A DNA stretch of 64,000 nt from Ceratothoa steindachneri (Eukaryota > Arthropoda > Malacostraca > Isopoda > Cymothoidae), in the NCBI GenBank assembly GCA_963969495.1, contig OZ018333.1:87760508-87824507 (forward strand), written 5' to 3'. The position numbers and the translations under genes were made by a program. The notes under the pieces are model-generated. The model ran no database searches, was not told the DNA's origin, and worked only from the letters and a program-made list of their open reading frames with translations. Of the stretch, positions 1 to 11,120 are shown piece after piece. Position 1 is the first letter of the stretch. The number at the start of each line of letters is the position of its first letter.

Positions 1-632
1 CGACCGACGAACACTGTGGACATTGTACACATCCCTCAACCAATCCCAATTGGATTATGGCTGTCAAATTTACTCATCGGCTTCCCCTTCAACCCTTAAA
101 ATGCTGAACCTCATTCGAAACCTTGGAGTTCGCTTTTCCAGTGGAGCCTTCCGTACTTCTGTCAACAGCCTTTACTGTGAGAGTGGGGGTACTCCCTCTG
201 CCCTACCATAGACTTCAAATCTGCATGCGATACCTCTGCCGACTACAGCAAGCCCCTGTATCAGAGGTCTACAGATGCCTGTATGCTGCCGAATCAACGG
301 CGGCATCTGATAAGTTGCCATCTTTACCCCGCACCTTGAAGCTTCGCATAGGAGATCATCTCTCTAACCTGGGTGCTCCAAGGGTCCTTACCCTTCCATC
401 CTTACTGACCCCCTAGTTGGCGTCCTTCCCTCCCCACCTTATGTAGCAACATGTGGAGCCTGGAGAAGTCTTCCATGGACCCTCGCATCATTATGAGCTT
501 GTTCTTAGAGCATTCAACATCACAAACAATGCTGCCCACTATACACGGATGGCTCTAAGTCGGACGGTGGCGTGGGCGCCGCAGCCATCTACCCAGAAGG
601 AAAACTCCTAACTTTATCTTTGCCGCCAACAG
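1..632 (+). pseudogene. I-group LINE fragment: region after RT plus start of RNase H
   Basis: This is a degenerate 3' part of a non-LTR retrotransposon ORF2. Around 50-200 the translation reads LDYGCQIYSSASPSTLKML, then a GAFRTS block. That is the segment after the reverse transcriptase palm in I-superfamily LINEs. Near 542 a new frame reads YTDGSKSDGGVGAAAIYP, the first strand and first catalytic Asp of LINE RNase H. Frameshifts and stops separate the blocks, so no working protein remains. The coding sense breaks off at about 630 and resumes at about 3268 in a second block on the same strand. The two halves look like one element split by an insertion. Identity as a LINE is sure; the clade is inferred. 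Confidence 0.8.
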
Positions 633-1390
633 GATTATAGTATATAGTTATTCATGGGATTTAATTTATGTTAATAAATCAGCCTAAATAGCGTTTCGAA
701 AACCATAACCATAAATTTGTTTGATCGAAGTTGTCGCCTGATGGTTTTTAGGCCGAAGACGACAGCGAAATAAATTTTGAAATAATGAACTGGGTTTTAA
801 GAAAAAGAATTAAACAAATATAAATATATTCATAGAATCAATGAATGTACGATGAGATAAGTTGGATTAGGTATACAATATAAGATATGGTAAAATATGA
901 TTTACAGTAACGAGATGTGAAGAGAAATGAAGTACGTGAAATAAATATGGTGGAATAATATGGTAAAATAATATGGTGGAATAATATGGTTACTATCATG
1001 GACTGTGAATTAGGGGCTGCAATATGAGAAGTAAATATAATTAGGACCTAGTCTCGTATGGTCGTTTGCAAAGAATTGTGAGAGAAAGTAGAATTAACTA
1101 AGTATGATTTGTTTGGAGGTAAATGACTAATTGTAGAAGGAATGATTATCGACTTTATACGAAGAATGGTGAGAGTCGAATGGGAAAGAATATTGTTCCA
1201 GAAGGTCGAGCTGAAAATGTGTGTTTGTTTGTGTCTGTGTGTGTGTGAAATTTTAAGAGATGATGTTTGAAACAGTAGTATGTTAAATGAATTGACAAGT
1301 AAAATAAATGAATTAATTAATTATTAAGTTGTACATAAAATATGATTTAATTTACAAAAGTAAAAGAATTGCATGATATGGATTTTACAT
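633..1390. repeat. AT-rich non-coding DNA holding dispersed repeat copy 1 (about 818-1262)
   Basis: No gene is seen. About 818-1262 is closely matched, in the same orientation, by about 17607-18006. The shared stretch includes GATAAGTTGGATTAGG, TATGGTCGTTTGCA and GTTCCAGAAGGTCGAGCTGA. Copies differ by point changes and short indels, such as an expanded GGTGGAATAATAT block here. No ORF, poly-A tail or clear terminal repeat is visible, so the family is unclassified. It may be a non-coding part of a larger element. Confidence 0.75.
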
Positions 1391-1396
1391 AATAAT

Positions 1397-1398
<2 letters not shown>

Positions 1399-1446
<48 letters not shown>
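1399..1446. repeat. (AT)n microsatellite at the left Penelope end
   Basis: About 48 bp of uninterrupted AT dinucleotides directly abut the outer end of the left Penelope-like arm. A longer AT tract sits at the mirror position on the other arm. Confidence 0.97.
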
Positions 1447-1448
<2 letters not shown>

Positions 1449-1632
1449 TGAAAATTAATGCAATATCGCAAGAAAAGATGAGGAATTAAAGCACATTCTC
1501 CGAAGACAATTTAATTCAGAACAGTTTCGGTGTATCTCACACCCCTTTCAACTGACACTGGATAGAAAATATAAGAAAAATGCATACAAGCATAACAGGT
1601 CGTGAAATATCCCCTCTTTTATCCCTATTCCC

Positions 1633-2238
1633 CTACTTGTGGCTAATCTGGGGGGGGGGGCTAAACATATTGAAGGGCTGACATTTTACTATTTTATTCA
1701 TTTGCTTTCTTATTACAGGATTAAAAGAAAATTGACCCTCAGATAGATTTAAATTAGGAACTGACGATATCAAGCTCGATTCTACGATTCTTCTCTTAAC
1801 ATAGTTAGCCGATTTAAATACCATTTTACTTCCATTGAAATCGATCGTATGATTCTTGTCTCTAACATGGCAAAATTTCCCACTGCTTTCGCTGCCCACT
1901 CTAATATCTCTTTTGTGTTTATACAATCTCTTGTCTAGATTTCTCCCCGTTTTCCCTATATAAAATTTATGGCAATCGTTGCATGGTATTGCATAAACCC
2001 CTATGTTTATATGTTCTTTGGGTTTCCTGGCAATCATCAATTGGTTTAAGGAATTATTATATCTAAAGGCTAGATTAATACCCCTTTTTTCAAATGTGTC
2101 CTTTAAACTATTTAATTTATTATTAAATTGCAATGTTATACATTTGTTGAAGTCATTAGTACGGTAAGGCTTATTACCATAGAATGTTTTCCTAGCTGCA
2201 AAATGGGCAGACGATATGAACCAATCGGGGTAATACAA
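1633..2238 (-). pseudogene. Penelope-like C-terminal GIY-YIG endonuclease, left arm
   Basis: The open frame of 201 codons corresponds to the part of a Penelope-like polyprotein after the reverse transcriptase. It ends with the GIY-YIG endonuclease that nicks the target. The motif reads GVYAIPC...FYIGKTGRNLDKR, followed by a conserved HKRDIR. These are the GIY and YIG strands, the catalytic Arg and the following His/Lys helix. The spacing matches the plus-strand twin. The ATG is only the first Met in the truncated frame, not a real start. Without the RT the fragment cannot retrotranspose. The frame has stayed open through the endonuclease and a C-terminal tail. Confidence 0.82.
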
Positions 2239-2303
2239 ATTAGAAAAAATGGTCCTGATAATGACAATTTCTTCATCTAAATAGGAAGGATGACATATTT
2301 TGT

Positions 2304-2957
2304 ATGCTCTATTTAGATGAAGAAATTGTCATTATCAGGACCATTTTTTCTAATTTGTATTACCCCGATTGGTTCATATCGTCTGCCCATTTTGCAGCTA
2401 GGAAAACATTCTATGGTAATAAGCCTTCCCGCACTAATGACTTCAACAAATTTATAACATTGCCATTTAATAATAAATTAAATAGTTTAAAGGACACATT
2501 TGGAAAAGTGGGTATTAATCTAGCCTTTAAATATAATAATTCCTTAAACCAATTGATGATTGCCAGGAAACCCAAAGAACATATTAACATAGGAGTTTAT
2601 GCAATACCATGCAACGATTACCATAAAGTTTATATAGGGAAAACGGGGAGAAATCTAGACAAGAGATTGTATGAACACAAAAGAGATATTAGAGTGGGCA
2701 GCGAAAGCAGTGGAATATTTTGCCATGTTAGAGCCAAGAATCATACGATCGATTTCAATGGAAGTAAAATGGTATTTAAATCGGCTAACTATGTTAAGAG
2801 AAGAATCGTAGAATCGAGCTTGATATCGTCAGTTCCTAATTTAAATCTATCTGAGGGTCAATTTTCTTTTAATCCTGTAATAAGAAATCAAATAAATAAA
2901 ATAGTAAAATGTCAGCCCTTCAATATGTTTAGGCCTAACCCCCCCCCCCCAGATTAG
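2304..2957 (+). pseudogene. Penelope-like C-terminal GIY-YIG endonuclease, right arm
   Basis: This 217-codon frame is the twin of the minus-strand arm. GVY lies at residues 97-99 and YIG at 110-112; the conserved Arg region is 116-121 and His is at 125. The upstream part, with a YYPDWFISSAHFAARKTFYG block, is the linker between RT and endonuclease. It differs from the left arm at scattered residues, for example CNDYHKVYIG here and CNDCHKFYIG there. The frame ends where the poly-C run and 3' UTR begin. It is a 5'-truncated remnant with an intact-looking endonuclease fold. Confidence 0.82.
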
Positions 2958-3119
2958 CCACAAGTAGGGGATTGGGGATAGAAGAGGGGATATTTCACGA
3001 CCAGTTATGCTTGTATGCATTTTTTCTTATATTTTCTATCCAGTGTCAGTTGAAAAAGGGTGTGAGATCCACCGAAACTGTTCTGAATTAAAATGTCTTC
3101 GGAGAATGTGGTTTAATTC

Positions 3120-3219
<100 letters not shown>

Positions 3220-3221
3220 TT

Positions 3222-3266
3222 TCCCAGGAGGTTTTTATTATAAGAATGCCCAGAGGCATTGCTATA
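3222..3266 (+). repeat. 45-bp segment shared with 17563-17606 (inverted there)
   Basis: The stretch containing AGGAGGTTTTTATTATA and GAATGCCCAGAGGCATTGC recurs as its reverse complement beside dispersed repeat copy 2. Here it is the last part of the insertion that splits the LINE RNase H. Both copies lie near the same roughly 430-bp repeat family, so it may be one end of a larger composite element. Confidence 0.7.
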
Positions 3267-3267
3267 G

Positions 3268-4012
3268 CATCTATTTTTACCGCTGAACTTTCAGCAATCC
3301 TTTTAGCCTTTAGACTCATCCAAATTTTACCTTTTAGTGATTTTGTCATTTTTTTCTGACTCAAGGAGTGTCTTACAGTCAATTAGATCTTTTAATGCGT
3401 CCCATCCCGTAGTCACAGAAATTTGCAACTGGCTGATCCAAAATACGTTCCGATATAGAAATATTTTTTGTTGGGTGCCTGGCCATGTGGGGGTCCTGGG
3501 CAACGAGAGGGCTGATCGGCTGGCCTGCTCAGCACATTCTGTGCCCCCTGAGAACTCGGATTTGCCTTTTAGGGACTACTTTCCTTCAATAAGATAATAT
3601 ATTTTTCAACTGTGGCAGAATGAATGGGATGACTGTTCATCATCCAAACTATACAAAATTAAAAATTCCATTCACTCTTGGCCCTCGAGCCGTCATAGAA
3701 TGTGGTCGTTAGAGGTGGCCCTTTGCCGAGTTCGCATTGGCCAAACGAGACTTACTCACGGCCATTTGTTTCGGGTGATGCTCAAATCAGCCCTTGCTGT
3801 CGTTTTTGCGATGGGGGCCAATCGGTCGCCCACCTTTTATTAGATTGCACCCATTTCGCCATTTTACGGTTGTCCTGTTTCCCGACCCTTTTAACTATCC
3901 CTCAACACACCCGTCTTCGATTCATATTGGCGGAGGAATCTTTTAACCCGTCGTTTTTTAAATTTTTATCCCAAAGTGGTCTCCTCCACCTTTTATAGAT
4001 AATTTGCCTCGT
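3268..4012 (+). pseudogene. I-group LINE fragment: rest of RNase H and C-terminal Cys motif
   Basis: The translation begins [18 protein letters not shown], which carries the RNase H catalytic Glu helix. It continues through DSRSVLQSI to CWVPGHVGVLGNERADRLA, the last RNase H motif. Downstream a CRFCDGGQSVAHLLLDC block is the Cys-rich tail common to I-group LINEs. Several frameshifts divide these pieces. Together with 1-632 they rebuild a single RNase H region with almost nothing missing, on the same strand. That supports one LINE copy split by the inserted composite. Confidence 0.82.
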
Positions 4013-4149
4013 TTTATCCTAGCTGCCATATAGAATCTACTTGGATTGAGCAACAACCCACTGGTTTCTTACCTTAAACCTTAAACCTCACTCTACCACA
4101 GCCAATTTCTGCCCAATTTTTTTAACTTGCTGCTTCTGCAAGTTAAGGT

Positions 4150-4643
4150 AGAAATTGCTAACTATTAGATTAGCTTTTGTGTTTACTGAAATAAAATTTG
4201 AAGAGAAAATATTAAGAATTATTAACTCTGTTAGTACCTATTCAGCATGCCTTCTTATAAATAATGCAAATGTTGAACGGATCATCTCTTTAATGAATTC
4301 CCAGTGGACTAAAGAAAGAAATAAGTTAGATGTAACCAACGTAGAAGCGATTTTACGATGTAAATGGCACTTTGATTTGAACGATACAGAGATATATAAA
4401 AATAATGCAGAAAATAAAGCTTTATTAAAAGAAGCATCATCAGCAAAATATAACTAAAAAGGTGTTTAGATTAAAATATACTAATTATCTTCTATTTTTA
4501 TATTTAATTTTCTATTGTACAATGTGTTTTCCAATTTTAAAACATTGAGTTTTTTTTACTTATGCGTAGGATATGAGGGGTGTTATTGTGTTCAAATTTT
4601 AAAGGGTGTCCTGATTTATATTTAAATATATCTGGCAACCCTA
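4150..4643 (+). pseudogene. hAT transposase C-terminal remnant with 3' terminal end
   Basis: The 100-codon frame at 4155-4457 contains NANVERIISLMNSQWTKERN. This is the hAT dimerisation signature, normally Ser-Asn-Ala-x-Val-Glu-Arg-x-Phe-Ser followed by the Trp-containing helix. The DDE core is missing. Downstream, an AT-rich UTR ends at about 4643 in GGCAACCCTA, whose complement TAGGGTTGCC fits a hAT terminal end. The matching left end was not found. The fragment lies between two LINE fragments. Confidence 0.7.
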
Positions 4644-4779
4644 CTCCTGTGTCATGTTTATCCTTCATTATTTCTTTGTTGTGAGTTTCCATTGTTGTAT
4701 TTGCTGTTGTTATTGCAATAAATTACTTTAAATTTGTGCTTAGTTTTCATAACAAGGAGTAGCAAGGAAAGAAAGTACC

Positions 4780-6056
4780 CTAGAAGACCTTACGGTCCAT
4801 TCAATGAGGGTACCTTTGGACTAGCAGTCGAGCGGGCACATCTCTGCTCAAATGCTTTACGTCCTTAAACGGCCACTTTTCAAGACCCTGTCTAGTCTTG
4901 ACTTGGACTGGTCAACAGATTCACTGTTAACAACTTCCACTGGAAGTGCGTTCCAACTACCGCAGATACTGTACGTGAAAATTTTTCCACACAGATCGCG
5001 GTTGTAACACTTCAGTTCAAGTTTAAAGCCATGATTTTTTGTTCTGCTCTCAACAAGTGTGAAAATATCCCCGTAGTCAACATTGTCGAACCCTCGAAGT
5101 ATTTTGAAAACTTCGATGAGCTGACCACGCACTCTACGGCTTTCCAACGAGAACAAATCTAATTCCCTTAATATATCTTCATAACTTTTATGTCTGATAG
5201 AGGGAATCAGTTTGGTTGCCCTGGCTTGCACGCGTTCCAATCTCGCGATGTCCTTTCAAAATGAAGGACTCCAGAATTGTACGGCATACTCCAGGTGCGG
5301 TCAGACAAGTGAGTTGCACAAACACAGTACAATCTCCTTGTTCCGATATCCAAACTGGTGCTTTATGTAGCCTAGCATCCTTTGGGTCTTATTCTCCGCT
5401 TTAATACACTGTTTCGAGAACTTGAGGTCACTAGTGATAGTAACACCCAAGTCCTTCTCAGTGTCGGTGGATTCAATAGCAGTGCCCTTAAGGATATACT
5501 GAGATTGGGGATTTCGGTAGCCGATATGCATCACTTTGCATTTATTTACGTTGAAAGGCATTTGCCACGTATCAGACCACTCCCCAATCTTTCGAAGATC
5601 ATCTTGCAGGCGGGCAGTATTTCCATCCTTTGCAACGTTCATACCAAGCTTGGTATCGTTGGCAACTTTAGAAATCTTGGCAACCATGTCACCGTCCATG
5701 TCGTTGACGTAGATGATGAATAGTAGTGGTCCTAGGACAGAACCTTGAGGCACCCCGCTAGTAACGGGCACCTACTCAGAAGCCTGTCCATTCACCAACA
5801 CCCGTTGCCGTCTGCTATTTAGCCACTTCTCAATCCAGCCTGCTACTTTTCCGTGTATGCCCAGCGATCGCACTTTCCGGAGAAGGTGGCGGTGTGGTAC
5901 CTTACCAAAGGCTTTCTGAAAGTCTAAGTAAACCACATCCACCGCCTTGTCCCAATGATCGTGCTCACTGAACACGAAGTGGAAGAATTCCACAAGGTTC
6001 GTCAGGCATGACGGTTGCCTTCGGAAGCCGTGCTGGGAACTCCTCAGTAGCAGCTT
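4780..6056 (-). pseudogene. CR1/L2-like LINE, 5'-truncated reverse transcriptase
   Basis: Reading the minus strand from 6056: QHGFRRQPSCLTNLVEFF, then VVYLDFQKAFGKVPH (RT motif A), GVPQGSVLGPLLFIIYVND, then VANDTK where the usual FADDTK catalytic box has lost its first Asp. NVNKCKVMHIG and the thumb follow, with MERVQARATKLIPSIRHKSYEDILREL near the C-terminus. Stops and frameshifts occur at about 5772 and 5300. The element is cut at the start of the RT palm; the 3' UTR runs to about 4780. The lost catalytic Asp makes it dead even without the frameshifts. Confidence 0.85.
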
Positions 6057-6242
6057 TTACTCTTTCATGTTTTAATTTATTCTGTGATGAGTGTATTTTG
6101 TGTTTTTTGTTTCTTCTATATTTAGATCTTGATCGGTTTAAGTAGGTCTTAATCGGTGAAATTGTAGTTGAGAGTTAGTGAATTTTCATTATTCGGGTCC
6201 TTTCTTTGCTTCGGCCAAGAAAGAAAAAATCATTTTACCGTT
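6057..6242. other. Short unassigned spacer between two LINE fragments
   Basis: AT-rich sequence with no coding sense. It joins a CR1-like RT fragment to an unrelated LINE EN/RT fragment on the same strand. Confidence 0.5.
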
Positions 6243-8262
6243 TTTTAACCAATCACAAAGTATCCCGTGTTTAGACAGGCGTTGAAAATTCTCCTTATTT
6301 CTTCGATACCATTCGCTGGTACCTTCTCAAAGTTTAACGTTATAAGCCCAGAGTGACCTAGGGCCTTTTGACGAAATGAGCAGAGCTCGCCAAGTAGTTC
6401 CTCTAAGGTAATCTCGGCTTCTCCGACGCGCTGTCTATCCCCCTGGTGGTGAGGGTGCGTCCTATGTATTTGGTTATTAAACTCTTCTATGATGTCGCTT
6501 TTGAACTCTATATCGTAATCTTCGTTTTCCTCTTCAGTTATACTGAAGATTCTTTCACATAAACTTTGGAATATTTCTTCGATTTTTCTTTCTTCTGTTT
6601 CCTTATTTCCATTTTCTTTTAATATTTATTCCTTTTCCCAGTCGATCGCTTGAGATGCCTGATTTTATTCCAAAGATCTTTGGGAGATGCATCGTGATCG
6701 AGACTATCGATAGCATCGTCCCAACGTCTCCGCTGTTGTTCGATGATCAACTGGTTGAGCTCTTCCTTGACTTTCTTCACTTCGTTGTACTGAGTCAAAT
6801 GATGGGTTTCTATTGTTGATTCCATACAGTAATTTCAGTTCACGGTATAAATCTTTCATGTATTCAGTCCATCTGTATTTTGAGATGGACTTATCCTCGG
6901 ATTTAGGGATACAAGCTCTATCCGCGTTGATAAGATGGTTGTTGAGGTCGTCGAGTGCCTCGTCGATCTTCTCGAGAATTGTCTCATCCAAGTTTGGCGG
7001 ATGGTAGGCCCTCGAGGAGACGTGTATACCGTGCCCAGTCTGCTTTTTTGGTATTTTTTCTAACTACAGGTGGGACCTATATAGGGTTCCTGTTGATGGT
7101 AAGTAGGATTTCTATATGATCACTGCATGATACCTGGAATAGTTTCATGTAGTAATTGCACAGTAGCTGACGATTAGTTAGACATATCTCTGGCTTTGGG
7201 GCACTCCCTCTTCTGACAAAGGTGGGGAAGTCGGGGCCTATTCGCTGGACAATGTGCCTGTCCAGCAAGATGTCTAGGCTTCTTCCAATTCAATTGAAGG
7301 CCCTGTAGTCGGACTCCCGACATCTGGCGTTCAGATTCCCCATTTATATAGTGGGGGTTCTTCTGCCAAATAGGCAGAATTGGTACATAATCTCTCATTG
7401 GGGCTGGTATCTGGCGACAATGACCAACTTTTTTATGTCGAGTTGGACCTTAATCGTGATATAGGATTCTTCAAGATTTCTAATTTGCTTGTATTTGATC
7501 CATTTTTTTAATCCCACTAGCGGCACAGTCGTACCGATCTTGTGAGTAATTTGTGATCAACACTTCGTAATTCCAGATCTTCATTTCCGAATTATGTGTG
7601 TCGATCCCGTGTTCGGAAATTAAGATGACATCTGCATCAAATGAGGAAGCTTGAACTGCCGTTTCGAGGCCAGATTTAACCTTTTGGTTACTTCTGATCA
7701 CGGTTTCCTTGAATATTTTCGAACATTCTGGGTTGTCGGGCATTTTTACCGAAGGCAGGTTGTTATACTTCATTAAGGCATTCAGCCCCTCATTATAGCA
7801 GCCAGGCTTGACTGCATTAGCGACATTTGTATGTGTAATGCAAATAAAAGTCTTCGCACTTAGGTCGCCCGAGATGTTAAATTTGAGTATTGATCTCCTC
7901 GCTAGGTCGCTTTTGGGGGGCGGCGGCGCTCGCGTAGGACATTTCGTTTGCCTTCTTCTGTTTCTCTTCTTTCTTTTTTTATGATTTCTCGTCGTTTCGG
8001 GCAGTTCCGGGTCATGGTCTTTGCTTTGAGTTCGGTGGTCTTGAATATGTTTTCTCCCTCTTCCGATAGAAGCCGGTCGACGTCTCTAGCTTCGGCGCAG
8101 ATAGCGATGAATCCTGTTGAAACCTCGATTAGTTTCCCCAGAGCCACCTTTAATCCGACATAGAGGGTTTCACATAGTTTACTTTTGTCCGGGATCATCG
8201 ATCCTCGAATGGTCCTGAGGGAGACCCTCATAGTTACGGTCTCCATGGTATTCTTATTTCCT
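6243..8262 (-). pseudogene. LINE fragment (Jockey/I-type): ORF1-like tail, endonuclease and start of RT
   Basis: Read on the minus strand. 8246-7902 is an ORF1-like piece (DVDRLLSEEGENIFKTTELKAK). 7773-7480 carries the N-terminus of an apurinic-like endonuclease (DADVILISEHGIDTHN). 7268-7077 ends in the endonuclease motif around CSDHIEILLTI. 6991-6619 is the EN-RT linker (SISKYRWTEYMKDLYREL, SPKDLWNKIRHLKRS). At 6380-6250 a new frame gives LGHSGLITLNFEKVPANG, the beginning of the RT fingers. The element stops there, and a different LINE family follows. Many frameshifts; no functional product. Confidence 0.72.
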
Positions 8263-9235
8263 TATTCCTTTCCTCTTGAATTTATCTTCCTTTCTCTGAA
8301 AATAAGGTGGAATTAATTTGTATTTTATGAATGGGTGATGTAGAAGGGTGGTAAAGGCGCTATTTGTTTAGGAAGGTGTGGTCAGAATATTTGGAATGAA
8401 CCCTCCCGTCCATTTTCCTGTTGTTCCCTGCTCAGATGCTGCCTGGATAATGGATGATGATGGATAGATGGGATGGATCCCGAATAGTAACCTCGAAAGG
8501 GATGACTCATGATGGACTTGATTGAAGTAGCGGCCGAATCAACTCCCGCTCTCTTTTTGACACCCCACTTCGGGTACTTGCGTCATAACCTTTTCCAGCA
8601 TTCATAGGGACGGGGGCTACTTCCCTCTATGATTCCCATCGGTCCCTCTGGTGTGAAGATTCCTCATTCCCCAGAAGGCTCCACTTAAGCCCCAGTTTCT
8701 GGAAAATTTCTGACTCATGCCTCCGCTGTGGGCTATTCCTCAAATCACTTTACACAAGCCCTTAATTATGTCAGTCCAAGTGGCCGGTAGAGTTAAGGCG
8801 AAATTCATGAATGGCAAACATCCGAGGCAGGTTCCCACGCTGGTCGATGGACGGGAGCTGATCGTTGGGGCTAAGGTAGATAAACCTGAAGAATTCCTTC
8901 GAGTCTCGTTCATTATTCGAAAGGGAATTTCAAATTTAATCTCATGTTAGGTCGCCGTGGAATGGAGTAGCCAGGCCCTCCCTTATGTATAGACGAATGT
9001 GTTTTAGTAATTTTTCGTCTGTCTTTGTACAGCTGAAGGATGAAGGCGAACGCTCTGAAACTAGTCAGTGACTTATGATCCTAGATTCGTTCTCTTTTAA
9101 AACTTTTGTTTCTCATACTCTTCTTCCGTTACAGAGTGAAATTAGATGGGGGGTAATGTGTAATTCCAAAATACAAAGGTAAGTGTGATGGCTGAAATAT
9201 TAAGGTAAGAACATTCTCGCGTTTTTTTTTTCCTT
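8263..9235. other. No recognisable gene
   Basis: A 77-codon frame at 8717-8950 has no motif I recognise. The position directly upstream of a minus-strand LINE suggests its 5' UTR or ORF1 start, but I cannot show it. Otherwise AT-rich. Confidence 0.4.
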
Positions 9236-9545
9236 AGAGATGATGTCATGGCTTACACTTTTCCTACTCCAACTAAGGAAAGAAGCAGGTTTATAGGAAA
9301 ATTAAAAACGGTGAGAGTCATTTAAGGAAGCTAAATTATGAAATTAAAGTGGCAAAAGAAGACACAAAGGTTTCTTTCAATTATTCAGAACTAAGACAAG
9401 AGATAAATTAGGCCCACCTGAATCTACAGATGGAGACTTAGTAAGTGAAAATGATACAATCGCTAGGATGTTAAATAAGTATTTTCTTTATGTATTTACA
9501 CTTGAGAATATTCTATTTATAATTTATGAAGATTAAATCTTGATA
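9236..9545 (+). pseudogene. CR1-like LINE fragment: linker between endonuclease and RT
   Basis: Translation in shifting frames gives a Lys-rich stretch followed by KLGPPESTDGDLVSENDT and NKYFLYVFT. That matches the CR1 pattern of a residual kinked linker ending in a Tyr-Phe-x-x-Val-Phe motif just before the RT fingers. No endonuclease or palm remains. Together with the 3' piece at 10.95-11.1 kb, on the same strand, it flanks the mariner insertion. Confidence 0.6.
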
Positions 9546-9652
9546 AGTTAGAAAGATGATGAGTTCGATTGAAGTCTTCAAGTGGGTAAAGGTTATAATA
9601 GGGGAGACATAAGTAAGGTTCTTATTTTTTAGTGAAGACGATAGTACACGTA

Positions 9653-10940
9653 CGAGGGGCGGTCAACAATTTTTGAAATTCGGATATAAGGAAACGAGAT
9701 ATGAGGAAAAGTGTTTTATTTTATTTTTCACTTTATCTACCTTCGACTTCAATGCACTTGCGCCACTTGTCCCTGAGGCTTCGAATTCCCGACAACCAGA
9801 AAACTCCCGACTGCTGTTTAATCAATCCACTCCTGGACGGCGAGCTGGACATCTTCATCATCTCCAAACCGGCGAGTACGCAGTGCAGCCTTGAGCTGGT
9901 GGAATAAAAAGTAGTCGCTAGGGGCCAGATCTGGACTGTAGGGGGGGATGGTTGAGCTCCTCGAATCCACACTCGCGCAGGGCAGCTTGTGCAACTCTGG
10001 CCTTGTGGACAGGGGCATTGTCGTGGAGGGGCAGGACACCGCGTGTCAACATGCCGTGCCGCTTCTGACGGATGCACTTCTTCAACCCAGCCAGTTCCTC
10101 GGCGTAATATTGGCCTGTGATGGTCCTTCCACGAAGCCCATAGTCCACCATCAACACTCCCTCAGAATTCCAGAAGATGGTGTCCATAATCTTGCCGGCC
10201 GAGGGTTGGGTCCGGAACTTGATGGGGGTCGGAGAGCCCCTGTGCTTCCAGGCCATGCTTTCGGGCTTGGCCTCGGGATCCCAGTGATGGACCTACGTTT
10301 CATCATCTGTCACTATGCGTGACTCGAATCCCGCCAGGTCTTGGTTGTACAGCAACAGCAGCTCCTCGGAACTCTGACGACTTTGAAGTCGATCATGGGG
10401 CGTGAGGTTTCTAGGGACCAAACGGGCATGGACAAATTGTCGTGGATGATGTTGATAACACTTCCATGTGATATTCGAAGTTCTTGCTCGATTTCTTAGA
10501 CCTTCACCCGTCGATTTTTGAGGATCATCCTCTCCACACGGGCCACATTGTCCTCGTTGGTCACGTCTGACGGGCGTCCTGGACTGGGGTCGTATTCAAG
10601 GGACTCACGACCATGGCGGAACTCCCTATTCCAGCGAGCAATGGTTGCATATGAAGGGGCGGTATCGGTGTACACTGTAACTATGCGTTCATGGATCTCT
10701 TTTGCATTCTTGCCTTCCTTGGTCAAAAATTTGATCACTGCGCGGTGCTCAACCTTCTCCATTGTTGAAAAATTTGTGACTGACGATCTGCGATCAGCTA
10801 CTGCTTCTTAAATAGACGAGGCAGGAGCGTGCGGCCGCAGGTCCTGACTTGTCATAACTTGTCCTAACACCCCCACCCACAGCCATCCTCTTTCCTCTGT
10901 TTTGCCCTACCGATTTGCAAAACTTATTGACCGTCCCTCG
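9653..10940 (-). mobile_element. mariner element, complete with terminal repeats but broken transposase
   Basis: A 1288-bp element is flanked by TA on both sides (9651-9652 and 10941-10942). Its inverted ends begin CGAGGGGCGGTCAA on the left and CGAGGGACGGTCAA on the complement of the right. The length and TA target match mariner. The transposase lies on the minus strand, from the ATG near 10762 to about 9733. The catalytic triad is still readable as TDDET, LHDNAPVH and LAPSDYFLF, with 34 residues between the last two Asp (DD34D). Confidence 0.93.
9733..10762 (-). pseudogene. mariner transposase (DD34D), inactivated
   Basis: Mariner transposase cuts and pastes its own element at TA sites. 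The N-terminal frame (10762-10496) has the helix-turn-helix region, with MEKVEHRAVIKFLTKEG and a TAPSYATIARWNREF block. Damage: a TAA stop near 10499, a frame shift near 10420, a TAG at 10293-10295 where the conserved Trp after TDDET should be, and a run of seven G on the plus strand (9941-9947), one base too long, just before the last Asp motif. All three catalytic Asp codons survive. The ends look good, so the element could be mobilised in trans in principle; that is inference. Confidence 0.9.
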
Positions 10941-10947
10941 TAGCAAT

Positions 10948-11120
10948 GGTTTTAAGGTGAACATGTTTAGGAAAAGAGAATGGTAGAAATTGGTTTACAA
11001 ATAGAGTGGTAAATGAATGGAATAGGCTCAAAAGTCATGTGGTAGAAGCTTCCTCCTTGCGGAGCTTGAAGAATAGATTGGATAGATTTATGGAAGAGGA
11101 TGGTAGGTGAGACTGAACTG
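10948..11120 (+). pseudogene. CR1-like LINE, extreme C-terminus
   Basis: One frame reads RVVNEWNRLKSHVVEASSL followed by SLKNRLDRFMEE and a stop. This is the typical last helix of CR1/L2 ORF2, where a Trp-Asn-x-Leu pattern precedes a Phe-Lys-x-x-Leu-Asp-like end. It begins a few bases after the mariner right end. The RT between 9545 and here is missing, so the flanks are either a deleted LINE or two separate fragments. Confidence 0.65.

Noticed and set aside
9948..10322. Plus-strand 124-codon ORF
   Set aside because: Antisense to the mariner transposase catalytic region.
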